This document shows, in pieces, positions 14,130 through 21,171 of a stretch of 23,504 bases of DNA; position 1 is the stretch's first letter; each line of letters begins with the position of its first letter. Position numbers and translations under genes: made by a program. The notes under the pieces were generated by a model that saw only the letters and a program-made list of their open reading frames with translations, did no database searches and was not told where the DNA came from. This DNA comes from a virus: the IMG/VR virus record IMGVR_UViG_3300027996_000171, positions 1-23,504 of that record. The stretch is one strand, 5' to 3'.

Positions 14130-16424
14130 ATGGATAAAATAACTAGAAAAATTTTAGGAGCTTATTGCAAGCGCGGATTTCACCTCTTCCCAATTAAAAG
14201 AGAGACAAAACGTCCGGCGATTATGGACATGCTTAATAAAGCATCAGCCGATATGGATCAGCTAGAAAAGTGGTTTAAGAAATTCCCTAAATGCAATTGG
14301 GGTTTATCATTAGCCAAGTCTGGTCTTGTTGCCGTCGATATTGATTGGAAGCATGGTGGGATGGAATCATGGAAAACTTATATAGATATGAAGGGCGAGC
14401 CTGAAACTCTTAAAGCGATTACTGGATCTCAAGGATTCCATTATGTATTTAAAGCTGAGTCGAAAAGATATCGCGGTAAAATCCAAGACGGTATTGATAT
14501 TAAATATAATGGGTACATAGTAGTTTATCCCTCCAAGCACCAAGATACTAAAAAACTTTATAAGTGGGTCGATTGGAAACAAAATATAAATACTGCTCCT
14601 GAATGGTTAAAAGATCTTATAGAAAAAGATGAGAGAGTCGGGAAAAGTGCGCCGACTTATAAATTTGGGAATAAATATATTGAACGATTGGTTAAGATGC
14701 TAAAAGATGTTCCCCTATCATACGAAGAGTGGGTACAATGTGGTATGGCAATTCATGCCAGTGACCCAAGCGAGAATGGTCTTGCTTTATTTTTAGAAGT
14801 AACTCAGGGAGAGAATTATGAGCAGGGAGATGAAGAGAAGGCAGAGGGAAAATGGTCGTCGTTCGGAGGCAACGGAATTAGTCCTCTTAGTCTTGGCTAC
14901 ATTCTTCGCAAGCATGGTCGCGAAGTTCCTAATCCTAACCTTGAAGAAGACAAACGAGCCTTTAAAGAAGCCCAAAGAGAAGATATACAGAAACAGAAAG
15001 ACGAGGACGGATTCGCCGAGAAAAATGGCAAGCTACTCAATTGGTCACGGGGTAACATCATTGAATACTTCAACACGAGAGGATACGCTTTCTTAATAGG
15101 CGGAGGCCAATCGCCATTTCTCCGAGTTAGACCAAACGAAGTCGGCGGAGGAGTCGAACTCCTAACAATGTCCGAGAGATCCCTTAGAGATCTAACAGCT
15201 CCTCTACATTATGCGACTATAAAAGAGACTCAAACAGAAGTTAAAACTGTACTTACTCCCGCTTATCGAGAATGGGTAGAGTCACCAAAGAGAAGACAAT
15301 TTAAAAAAGTTGTGTTCAAACCAGAAGCTGATAAACATGAATTAAATCTGTGGACCCAATTATCTCCACTCGACCCGATTAAGGGTCAGGGGCTTCCCAA
15401 GCCTATTAAGTCACTGATCTTCGAATCATTATGTGACAACGACCAAGAAAAGGGAGAATGGCTTTTAGATTGGCTTGCCCATCTCATACAAAAGCCTTGG
15501 GAAAGAGTATCAACCGTTCCTGTTCATATATCTAAGCAGGGAGCAGGGAAAGGTATTCTCTACGATATGATTATAAAAGAGATTCTAGGGGCGCATTACC
15601 TAATGGTCATGACGTCAGGTGAGTTAATGTCACGATTCAACGTACATCTTTCAAAACGATTCTTGACCTTCATTGATGAGGCCACATGGAGAGGAAATAA
15701 AACAGAAGACGGAATCTTAAAAAGACTAATCGGCTCACCTACAATGAGCGTCGAAGAAAAGTTTGGCCTTCGTTATGAGATCGAAAATTATAGTAGGTAT
15801 GTTATCGCTTCAAACAACAAAGAAGCTGTTGCGGTCGAATTAGGTAATAGGAGATATGTATTAATAGAAGGGAACCCGGAGCTTGCTAATGATGGCACAT
15901 ATTTCTCACCGTTAGTAGAGGCGATACAGGCAAATGACGGTGCGGCGATGCGGGAGTTCTATGGTTTCTTATTAGAGAGAAATATCTCTACCTTTGAACC
16001 TCATCAGATTTTAGAAAATAATATGTCAGGAGCAGAAGCGAAGATCGCAACGATGGGTCCTGTCGCTATGTTCTGGGAGGATACTCTTTTTGAAAATCCT
16101 AGAAAGCTTTGGTTAAAAGAAAGAGGACTTTATCGTTCTATTGTTTTTGGAGAGTTTAATAGATTCTGTAATGAGATTAAAACTTATACGAAGTCAATCT
16201 CTCCTACTGCTTTCTGGAAGAAGACGAAAGAATTAGTCCCTCTGCTCCCGGAGAAAACAATGGCGAGAACGGACGAAGGCGGATTGGCTAAAGTTATGCC
16301 AATAAGTCCTAAGAAGTTCGCGAGTCAGTTTTGTAAAACGGTTCAAATTGACTCACCCGAAATACTAACAAAAGATTTTTTATTAATTAATGATTTTGAA
16401 GAGGAACAGGAGTTTGATTTATGA
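14130..16424 (+). CDS. Prim-Pol primase with DUF5906-type helicase
   Basis: A protein of 764 residues combining primase and helicase. The N-terminal Prim-Pol domain (about 1-165) has the catalytic VAVDID (D70, D72), TGSQGFHYVF (H104) and DGIDIK (D123). A PriCT_2-like linker covers about 195-262 (SYEEWVQCGMAIHA...). The C-terminal ATPase has QGAGKG (Walker A, 470-475, with Gly instead of Ser/Thr after the Lys, as in some DUF5906 proteins), FIDEA (Walker B, 514-518), VIASN (558-562) and RRY. It would prime and unwind DNA at the replication fork. The C-terminus ends in EEEQEFDL. The start lies 1 nt after the cro-like gene without its own ribosome binding site, so it is coupled. Confidence 0.9.
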   Translation: MDKITRKILGAYCKRGFHLFPIKRETKRPAIMDMLNKASADMDQLEKWFKKFPKCNWGLSLAKSGLVAVDIDWKHGGMESWKTYIDMKGEPETLKAITGSQGFHYVFKAESKRYRGKIQDGIDIKYNGYIVVYPSKHQDTKKLYKWVDWKQNINTAPEWLKDLIEKDERVGKSAPTYKFGNKYIERLVKMLKDVPLSYEEWVQCGMAIHASDPSENGLALFLEVTQGENYEQGDEEKAEGKWSSFGGNGISPLSLGYILRKHGREVPNPNLEEDKRAFKEAQREDIQKQKDEDGFAEKNGKLLNWSRGNIIEYFNTRGYAFLIGGGQSPFLRVRPNEVGGGVELLTMSERSLRDLTAPLHYATIKETQTEVKTVLTPAYREWVESPKRRQFKKVVFKPEADKHELNLWTQLSPLDPIKGQGLPKPIKSLIFESLCDNDQEKGEWLLDWLAHLIQKPWERVSTVPVHISKQGAGKGILYDMIIKEILGAHYLMVMTSGELMSRFNVHLSKRFLTFIDEATWRGNKTEDGILKRLIGSPTMSVEEKFGLRYEIENYSRYVIASNNKEAVAVELGNRRYVLIEGNPELANDGTYFSPLVEAIQANDGAAMREFYGFLLERNISTFEPHQILENNMSGAEAKIATMGPVAMFWEDTLFENPRKLWLKERGLYRSIVFGEFNRFCNEIKTYTKSISPTAFWKKTKELVPLLPEKTMARTDEGGLAKVMPISPKKFASQFCKTVQIDSPEILTKDFLLINDFEEEQEFDL
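16400..16424 (+). repeat. direct repeat encoding the EQEFDL tail, copy 1
   Basis: A 25-bp segment covering the last codons of the primase-helicase, the AGGAG site and the ATGA junction is repeated at 16579-16603 with 24 of 25 bases identical. The duplicated unit carries both a C-terminal peptide and a complete start signal for the next gene. Confidence 0.85.
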
Positions 16425-16603
16425 AGGGTCAATGTGATGAGCATGGTTGCAAAGAGATGCTATGTGGTTGCCCTGTTTCAGAGTTAGAAGATGTTGGAGC
16501 TTTTTCAGAGCAGATACGAGCAAAAGATAAATGGATTTCTGAACTTCTCGATGAGGTTGAGAAGCTTACATTAAAATTAGAGGAGCAGGAGTTTGATTTA
16601 TGA
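16421..16603 (+). CDS. small Cys/Glu-rich protein with EFDL tail
   Basis: The product has 60 residues. It starts in an ATGA overlap with the primase-helicase stop; AGGAG is 8 nt upstream. The N-terminal part has CDEHGCKEMLCGC, a possible metal site, and the rest is a single helix (DKWISELLDEVEKLTLKLE). The last residues EEQEFDL repeat the C-terminus of the primase-helicase, and the underlying 25 bp are duplicated with one change. It may be a small partner of the replication complex. Confidence 0.6.
   Translation: MKGQCDEHGCKEMLCGCPVSELEDVGAFSEQIRAKDKWISELLDEVEKLTLKLEEQEFDL
16579..16603 (+). repeat. direct repeat encoding the EQEFDL tail, copy 2
   Basis: Second copy of the unit at 16400-16424, differing by one base. 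It ends the 60-residue protein and starts the next small gene in the same way. Confidence 0.85.
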
Positions 16604-16761
16604 GAGTCGTCCATAAGAGCCACGGGGTTAGAAGAACAAGCAGTGTTAAACTACCTCTTGTAGAAACCAAGTGTGGAGTTAAAATATTTAAGAATGTTAA
16701 ATCACAATGGAAGGCTACTACATGCGCAGTATGCCTTTGCTATAAAGGGAAAAGAGAATGA
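16600..16761 (+). CDS. small Cys-containing protein (53 residues)
   Basis: The ATG overlaps the previous stop (ATGA) and AGGAG lies 9 nt upstream in the duplicated unit. The product is basic and has C25 and a C42, C45, C47 cluster (TTCAVCLCYKG) that could hold a metal. The stop again overlaps the next ATG. This coupling on both sides supports it as a real gene. No family is recognised. Confidence 0.55.
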   Translation: MRVVHKSHGVRRTSSVKLPLVETKCGVKIFKNVKSQWKATTCAVCLCYKGKRE

Positions 16762-16847
16762 CATTAAAACAAGCATTAATTGAGTTATCAAAATCTAAAG
16801 AGTTAAACCGAGGGAAGCCCGAGGGAAAGCCCGAGGGGAAGAAATGA
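16758..16847 (+). CDS. 29-residue protein with GKPEGKPEGKK tail
   Basis: This very short frame starts in an ATGA overlap and ends in another ATGA with the next gene. The N-terminal half is a short helix (MTLKQALIELSKSKEL); the tail repeats Gly-Lys-Pro-Glu. The GA-rich codons for the repeat also serve as the ribosome binding site of the next gene, so the frame might exist mainly to couple translation. Confidence 0.45.
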   Translation: MTLKQALIELSKSKELNRGKPEGKPEGKK

Positions 16848-17659
16848 GTAAATTTAGAATTATAGAAGAACACCTTATACCGGGGAGGGGGAACGTGGGT
16901 TTAGTAATTGATAAAAAATGGAAAGACGATCAAGGGAACATAAAGCCGAACAGTTGGGATACGTGTTCAGAAAATCCTTCAACGTGGAATAATGGCGTAG
17001 CTATTATGAGAGATAAACTAGGACTTCATAACCCAAATGTTTTCGATATTGCTCAACTTAATGCTAATAAGCATCTCACCAACGGGGGCCGCTATATTAC
17101 TAACGACTATGATATAGAAAAAGTTGAAGCTTGGAATGAAAAATATGGTCTTGGCCATAGATTAGCTAACGCTCTTAAATTATCTCATACTTTAGGATTA
17201 GAACGGAGCCCAGATCGCTTTAGTCATGATGAGACTAATGGGGTCGCTAGTGGTAGTAACTATTTTTTAAGAGTGAGCCCGACTAAGGGTCAAGAGAGAG
17301 CTAGGCATTTAAATAACCTAGAAATTATAGAAGATTATACTTCCCAAACTTGGTATCGAGCATACGATTGCGGGGCGGGGGTTAGGTATGCAAAGAGACC
17401 TTATGATAATAGAAACCTAATATGTCAGATTGAGTTTTTTGCAACGAAAGCATTTAATTCAACTGATAAAGATTCCAGAGGTTGCTACCATGCGAGCGGA
17501 AAATACCAAGCGTGGTTAAGAGTTGTGGGCCTCGGTTTAGATTTAGAGAAGTGTACTAAGGATATGCCAGAAGAGGGAGGACTCGTTGAGATGTTCTCTA
17601 ATTTTATACCGGAGCATGACCATCCTTTAAATGTGATGGCCCGAGGCTTATATTCATAA
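16844..17659 (+). CDS. unknown 271-residue protein
   Basis: The product has 271 residues, with GAGGGG a few nt before the ATG and an ATGA overlap with the preceding frame. It is a soluble alpha/beta protein with many polar and aromatic residues, several conserved-looking blocks (LIPGRGNVGLVIDKKW, HRLANALKLSHTLGL, YHASGKYQAWLRVVGLGL) and four scattered Cys without CxxC pairs. It has no signal, membrane segment, Walker motif or nuclease signature that I can see. It stands just before the adenine methylase gene (42 nt gap). No function is recognised. Confidence 0.7.
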   Translation: MSKFRIIEEHLIPGRGNVGLVIDKKWKDDQGNIKPNSWDTCSENPSTWNNGVAIMRDKLGLHNPNVFDIAQLNANKHLTNGGRYITNDYDIEKVEAWNEKYGLGHRLANALKLSHTLGLERSPDRFSHDETNGVASGSNYFLRVSPTKGQERARHLNNLEIIEDYTSQTWYRAYDCGAGVRYAKRPYDNRNLICQIEFFATKAFNSTDKDSRGCYHASGKYQAWLRVVGLGLDLEKCTKDMPEEGGLVEMFSNFIPEHDHPLNVMARGLYS

Positions 17660-17671
17660 GTTATAATAAGG

Positions 17672-17685
17672 ATTATACCGTAGAG
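17672..17685 (+). repeat. intergenic motif ATTATACCGTA, copy 1
   Basis: ATTATACCGTAGAG lies in the 42-nt gap before the methylase gene and recurs as ATTATACCGTATAG at 18319-18332, each followed by an AAGGA-type ribosome binding site. It is probably a regulatory or processing site; what binds it cannot be told. Confidence 0.45.
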
Positions 17686-17701
17686 TTAAGGAGTTGAAAT
17701 T

Positions 17702-18238
17702 ATGAGTTTTACTGATGGGAACAAAGAGAATGGTAAGCATTATTGGTTAACCCCTCCCAGTTTAATGGACGAACTGAATAAGGAATTTAACTTTAGTTTC
17801 GACCCATGCCCATTCCCAAGACCTGACGACTTTGACGGATTTACCGATGATTGGGGTTTATCTAATTGGGTAAATCCTCCATTTGGATCCGTCATGCACC
17901 AAGGACCAAGTGACAAGAAGCCGAAAAAGAAAGGACCTACAGCATGGGCTAGAAAATCAATTGAGGAATATAAAAAAGGAAATAAAGTAGTTATGGTTTA
18001 CCCCCTTAATAAGTGGGAATTAATGCTAATAGAGCACGCTTCGGAAATTAGAAATCTGGGTGACGTTAAATGGTGTGCCACCGAAGATGGGTCAGCAGGA
18101 AAAGGGATGGGTCGGCATATCGCAATGTTTGTCTTGGATCCCAATAATAAAAAAGCCTACACTCCCGACGACAAAGATAGGTTGATTGAGCTTTTAGAGA
18201 AGAAAATTAAGATTTTAGAAAGACACTCTAAGGTATAA
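17702..18238 (+). CDS. Dam-like phage N6-adenine methyltransferase
   Basis: The product has 178 residues. YWLTPPSLMDELNKEFNFSFDPCPFPR (DPCP at 34-37) and WVNPPFGS (NPPF at 58-61) are the hallmarks of the phage DNA N-6-adenine-methyltransferase family, with NPPF as the catalytic motif and DPC in the cofactor region. The remaining part, with KVVMVYPLNKW and GRHIAMFVLDP strands, fits the same fold. AAGGAG lies 8 nt before the ATG. Methylation of phage DNA may protect it against host restriction or mark it for replication; the target sequence cannot be derived. Confidence 0.85.
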   Translation: MSFTDGNKENGKHYWLTPPSLMDELNKEFNFSFDPCPFPRPDDFDGFTDDWGLSNWVNPPFGSVMHQGPSDKKPKKKGPTAWARKSIEEYKKGNKVVMVYPLNKWELMLIEHASEIRNLGDVKWCATEDGSAGKGMGRHIAMFVLDPNNKKAYTPDDKDRLIELLEKKIKILERHSKV

Positions 18239-18489
18239 TGGAAATTATGACATATTTACTATAAAATGACAAGTTCACGAAATTTAAGAAATATTTAAAA
18301 TTTGTCAGCCTTTTAGAAATTATACCGTATAGAAATAAAGGATAAGTGTATGAGATTTAAGAAATATTTAAAAAAGGAATTATAAAGCAGTAGCAGCTTG
18401 TAGCAGCTTGTAGTAGGTCTGAATAATAGCTATACCAAAAAAGGGATATGCTACGGATATGCCATTTATGGTATAAGTAAGGGGGTTAT
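18239..18489. other. 251-bp intergenic region with multiple short repeats
   Basis: No gene longer than 11 codons was found here. It holds a 19-bp direct repeat ATTTAAGAAATATTTAAAA (18282-18300 and 18355-18373), the second ATTATACCGTA copy (18319-18332), two tandem copies of AGCAGCTTGT near 18395-18415, and a 7-bp inverted repeat TATACCA/TGGTATA (18431-18437, 18469-18475). An 11-codon frame (MRFKKYLKKEL) opens at 18350 in the second repeat. The density of repeats suggests regulation. Confidence 0.5.
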
Positions 18490-18603
18490 ATGAAAGACTA
18501 TATAATACCAGTAATTGTTTCAATCCCCTTTCTACCTGTAACAATTCCCTATATTGTTTTCTTACATATATTTAAAAAGGACGAGGGTTTATGGAAAAAT
18601 TAG
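18490..18603 (+). CDS. 37-residue single-pass membrane peptide
   Basis: AAGGGGG lies about 5 nt before the ATG. The product is one hydrophobic segment (residues 4-28, DYIIPVIVSIPFLPVTIPYIV...) with three prolines, followed by a charged end KKDEG. The 3' end overlaps the start of the next gene by 13 nt in another frame. Such tiny membrane peptides are common in phage early regions, for example as inhibitors or superinfection-exclusion factors; no specific role is claimed. Confidence 0.5.
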   Translation: MKDYIIPVIVSIPFLPVTIPYIVFLHIFKKDEGLWKN

Positions 18604-19130
18604 ATCAAATAAATAGTATGCTAAAAGAAATATCGAGCCCTCTTCGGTTAGAGTGTTTAAAAGAAGATGTTGATTATTTCTTCTCGCCTATAGTGGATGA
18701 AGACTCAGAATTCTATATCGCATATAAAACTTTAAACATAAGACATTATAAAAGTTTAAGAGGACCATTAACTAAATGGAGGATGAGTGCTTCTTGTCTT
18801 TCCGCTTTTATTCGGAATACAGACCCGGGTGGTTTTGAGGCCCCAACAGAGAGGGTCTGTAAAAATTGCTGCGAAAAGAAACCAATGGTGGATTTCTCTA
18901 TCTCTTTTAAGAACGGTAATAAGATATATTGGTATTCGGAATGTAAACCCTGCCGCTCAGATATTCAAAATCAGAAATACTCAGCTATTAGGGCGGAGAG
19001 AGATCCTCACAGGTATTTACAGTGTGATGAGTGTTCTCATATCCAAATTAAATATAAAAACACGAAGATGGGGGCCATCAAAACTGAGTGTGTTAATTGT
19101 GGGGGCGGAGAGATCCTGCCTTTTATTTGA
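18591..19130 (+). CDS. zinc-ribbon protein (unknown)
   Basis: The product has 179 residues with two likely Zn modules. The first is C90/C93/C94 with C118/C121 in the pattern CKNCCEKKPMVDF...WYSECKPC, which is typical of the Zn-ribbon found in phage HNH-type and related proteins (CxxC, K, P, then a second CxxC). The second is C145/C148 with C167/C170 (CDEC...CVNCGG). No HNH catalytic residues were seen, so DNA or RNA binding is more likely than cleavage. AGGACGAGGG precedes the ATG. Confidence 0.65.
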   Translation: MEKLDQINSMLKEISSPLRLECLKEDVDYFFSPIVDEDSEFYIAYKTLNIRHYKSLRGPLTKWRMSASCLSAFIRNTDPGGFEAPTERVCKNCCEKKPMVDFSISFKNGNKIYWYSECKPCRSDIQNQKYSAIRAERDPHRYLQCDECSHIQIKYKNTKMGAIKTECVNCGGGEILPFI

Positions 19131-19154
19131 CAAGTTGTGCGTATGCGTTATTCT
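19127..19154 (+). promoter_or_regulatory. possible promoter for secreted protein gene
   Basis: TTGACA (19127-19132) overlaps the previous stop codon and TATTCT (19149-19154, 4 of 6) follows after 16 nt. The ATG lies 6 nt after the -10 box, so a transcript would be leaderless. No ribosome binding site precedes the ATG. Confidence 0.4.
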
Positions 19155-19160
19155 TGAAAT

Positions 19161-19415
19161 ATGAAGAGAATATTTCTTTTATTTTCTATAATCTTAAATC
19201 TCGGGCTCACCTATGATAACACTGAAAACCTCCCTGATATTGCTCCCGATAGTATTCTTGTTTTTACTTATGATAATGGCAAATACGGTATCGAAGTCGT
19301 ATGTCCCGAAACGTGTGACAATTCGTATCCGCAAGAAGAAGAAGACTCCGATACCTCTGTATCACTAAGCCCTGAATTAAAAAACCTCATAGAAGAGTTG
19401 TCCCGCCAATATTAA
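19161..19415 (+). CDS. small secreted protein (unknown)
   Basis: The product has 84 residues. MKRIFLLFSIILNLGLT is a signal peptide with a Lys-Arg N-region and a hydrophobic core. The mature part is acidic with two cysteines (VCPETC) that could form a disulphide, plus a Glu/Asp-rich linker and a helical end. No lipobox is present, so it is probably exported to the periplasm. It could modify the envelope of the infected cell; no family is recognised. Confidence 0.6.
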   Translation: MKRIFLLFSIILNLGLTYDNTENLPDIAPDSILVFTYDNGKYGIEVVCPETCDNSYPQEEEDSDTSVSLSPELKNLIEELSRQY

Positions 19416-19540
19416 TAGGCACTTTTTCATATAAATAAACTCCTGTTAAATTTATAAACCCTGTAAATTATTCAAAAGTCATCATTTGATGCAGATTGAT
19501 GCTATATTGCTTTTAATGTAACTGTGCAAGGGAGATTCAA

Positions 19541-20446
19541 ATGTTTAATTCAAGATTTTTATTCCATAACAGTACCGCTAAATCAAGACAGGAGCGCAGT
19601 GAGTTAAGGACTCAACTTGCTGAGATATTAGAAGTCAACGAGGATAAACTGTCTGAAGATGTATTTAAAAAAGCTAAATATGCCTTTTTAAATGCGGGCG
19701 TATCGGGTTTAAAAGTCGCTCTCAAATTAATAACTAAAGACCTAACTGGTCCCTTAGTTGGTCCAAAAACTAAGTATATTGTTGTTAGTGGTAACACCTA
19801 CAATCATAGAGATGAGTTAAAGCGTCTTCAATTTAGAATAACTAAAGTTGATAATACTTGGTTACATTATTTAAAAGTCCAAGAAGATAAAGCTCAATAT
19901 TGGATGAAAGCTATAAACGATATTGACGCAAATCTATTTGTATTTAATTCCGATAGTGTCCGCGCTGTGCTTCCATTATTAAAAGAAGCTATTGAATTAG
20001 ACAAGACTGAAGCCCCTAAACCAAAGGTAGAGATTATTAAGCACGAGCTTACTGGCAAGGTCTTAGAGATGTCTAAATGGTTCGCTAACATTCTACAAGA
20101 GAACACTACAAGTCCTATTAAGTTTAGAAATATTAAAATCAAAGCAGTAAAACGGGAAACCGAGAAAGCCTATTTAATGGATATAGAATACTATTCTGGA
20201 GTTGTTTCTAGTTGTGGGTGTTGCGGCCTACCTCTTACTAACGATGTTAGTAGGATGACCGGGATCGGCCCAATTTGTGCCGGGAAATTAAACATGCCTC
20301 GTCCTACAATGAAAAACGCTAAACAGTTCATGAAAGATCTCGATGAAAAATTTAAAACACTCGGGACATTTAAAGAAGTATGGATACCAAAAAGTCAAAT
20401 CAAAAGGACCAACGAAGGAGAGAATAATGGCCCGAACAACGATTAA
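19541..20446 (+). CDS. protein with C-terminal DUF6011-like Zn domain
   Basis: The product has 301 residues. Residues 225-250 (CGCCGLPLTNDVSRMTGIGPICAGK) match the DUF6011 pattern, CxxCG, L-T, S, GIGPxCAxK, a small metal-binding module common in phage proteins of unknown function. The remaining 220 residues are helical and basic at the N-terminus with no recognised domain. GGGAG lies 6 nt before the ATG. A nucleic-acid-binding role is inferred from the Zn module and basic charge. The stop lies inside the next gene, which starts at 20427. Confidence 0.7.
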   Translation: MFNSRFLFHNSTAKSRQERSELRTQLAEILEVNEDKLSEDVFKKAKYAFLNAGVSGLKVALKLITKDLTGPLVGPKTKYIVVSGNTYNHRDELKRLQFRITKVDNTWLHYLKVQEDKAQYWMKAINDIDANLFVFNSDSVRAVLPLLKEAIELDKTEAPKPKVEIIKHELTGKVLEMSKWFANILQENTTSPIKFRNIKIKAVKRETEKAYLMDIEYYSGVVSSCGCCGLPLTNDVSRMTGIGPICAGKLNMPRPTMKNAKQFMKDLDEKFKTLGTFKEVWIPKSQIKRTNEGENNGPNND

Positions 20447-20630
20447 TTTAAACAGTCAATCCGAAAGATTGATAAAAGAAACCGGGGTCCAAGTATTTGG
20501 ATCTCGAATATTCAGCGACCCGAAAGTGGGGTCATCAACTATTTTGAATTATATACTTAACAAAATCCTCGCTGACCAAGAAATGCAAAAAAGAATCGGA
20601 GTCAGCTTACAACAAGGGGACCAAGAATGA
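20427..20630 (+). CDS. small ribbon-helix-helix-like protein
   Basis: The product has 67 residues. The start at 20427 is chosen because AAGGAGAG lies 6 nt upstream, although the frame extends further. ARTTINLNSQSERLIKETG looks like the beta strand and first helix of a ribbon-helix-helix (CopG/Arc-type) domain, and SSTILNYILNKILADQE like the second. It may be a DNA-binding regulator. It overlaps the end of the upstream gene by 20 nt and the start of the next gene by 4 nt (ATGA). Confidence 0.55.
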   Translation: MARTTINLNSQSERLIKETGVQVFGSRIFSDPKVGSSTILNYILNKILADQEMQKRIGVSLQQGDQE

Positions 20631-20971
20631 GCGACCGGGATCAATGGAGTATACATATATCTGAATCTCTAGAGCATCTCATGAAATCTATCTCGCAAAT
20701 AGACCAGAGACTCGAGTCATTAGAGAACCCAATTACTCAGCGACTCGAGGACCGGGGAGAGGCGGTATCTTCTTGTCAATATTGTCAAGCGACCATTCTA
20801 TTAGAGACCCGGTTCTGCCTTAAATGCAAAAAGACAAGAGATGAGTTCTTTAAAAAAGAGTATTACGAAAGGATGGGATGGGATTACAAGAGCCCCGAAC
20901 AGAAACGAAAAGACTTCAAGATCAAACAAGTGGCCATAAGGTCTACTAGGTATTCTAAAGGAGATAAGTAA
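20627..20971 (+). CDS. coiled-coil plus zinc-ribbon protein
   Basis: The product has 114 residues. Residues 8-42 form a heptad-like helix (ISESLEHLMKSISQIDQRLESLENP), followed by a Zn-ribbon with C50/C53 and C64/C67 (CQYC...CLKC) and a basic C-terminus. This design suits a DNA- or RNA-binding adaptor. It is coupled to the neighbours by ATGA and by a 1-base overlap. No family is recognised. Confidence 0.6.
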   Translation: MSDRDQWSIHISESLEHLMKSISQIDQRLESLENPITQRLEDRGEAVSSCQYCQATILLETRFCLKCKKTRDEFFKKEYYERMGWDYKSPEQKRKDFKIKQVAIRSTRYSKGDK

Positions 20972-21171
20972 TGAGAGTAGGTATGCAAAGAACAGAAGTG
21001 CAGCTAACTAGAGAAGAGGTCAGCGTCATCAGGATCGCGTTAGACCATCTCCATCAGAACTTTAAGAACATGTCAGTGGATGAGAAGCAGAGGCTGTCAA
21101 GGGAAGCAAGAGACCTCTTAGACGGATTCAGGACTATTAAAGATGAGGTTTATAGGGGAGTGGAGGAATGA
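20971..21171 (+). CDS. small helical protein (unknown)
   Basis: The product has 66 residues, with AAAGGAGA 6-7 nt before the ATG. It is nearly all helical (TREEVSVIRIALDHLHQNFKNM, then VDEKQRLSREARDLLDGFR). No motif is recognised. The ATG overlaps the upstream stop and its stop overlaps the next start, so it belongs to the same operon. Confidence 0.6.
   Translation: MRVGMQRTEVQLTREEVSVIRIALDHLHQNFKNMSVDEKQRLSREARDLLDGFRTIKDEVYRGVEE

Noticed and set aside
14793-15096. Overlapping open frames on both strands inside the primase-helicase gene
   Set aside because: They have low-complexity products and lie inside a gene with clear domain motifs.
18350-18385. 11-codon frame MRFKKYLKKEL as a gene
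   Set aside because: It lies within a 19-bp direct repeat whose other copy has no start codon, and it is too short to support from sequence alone.
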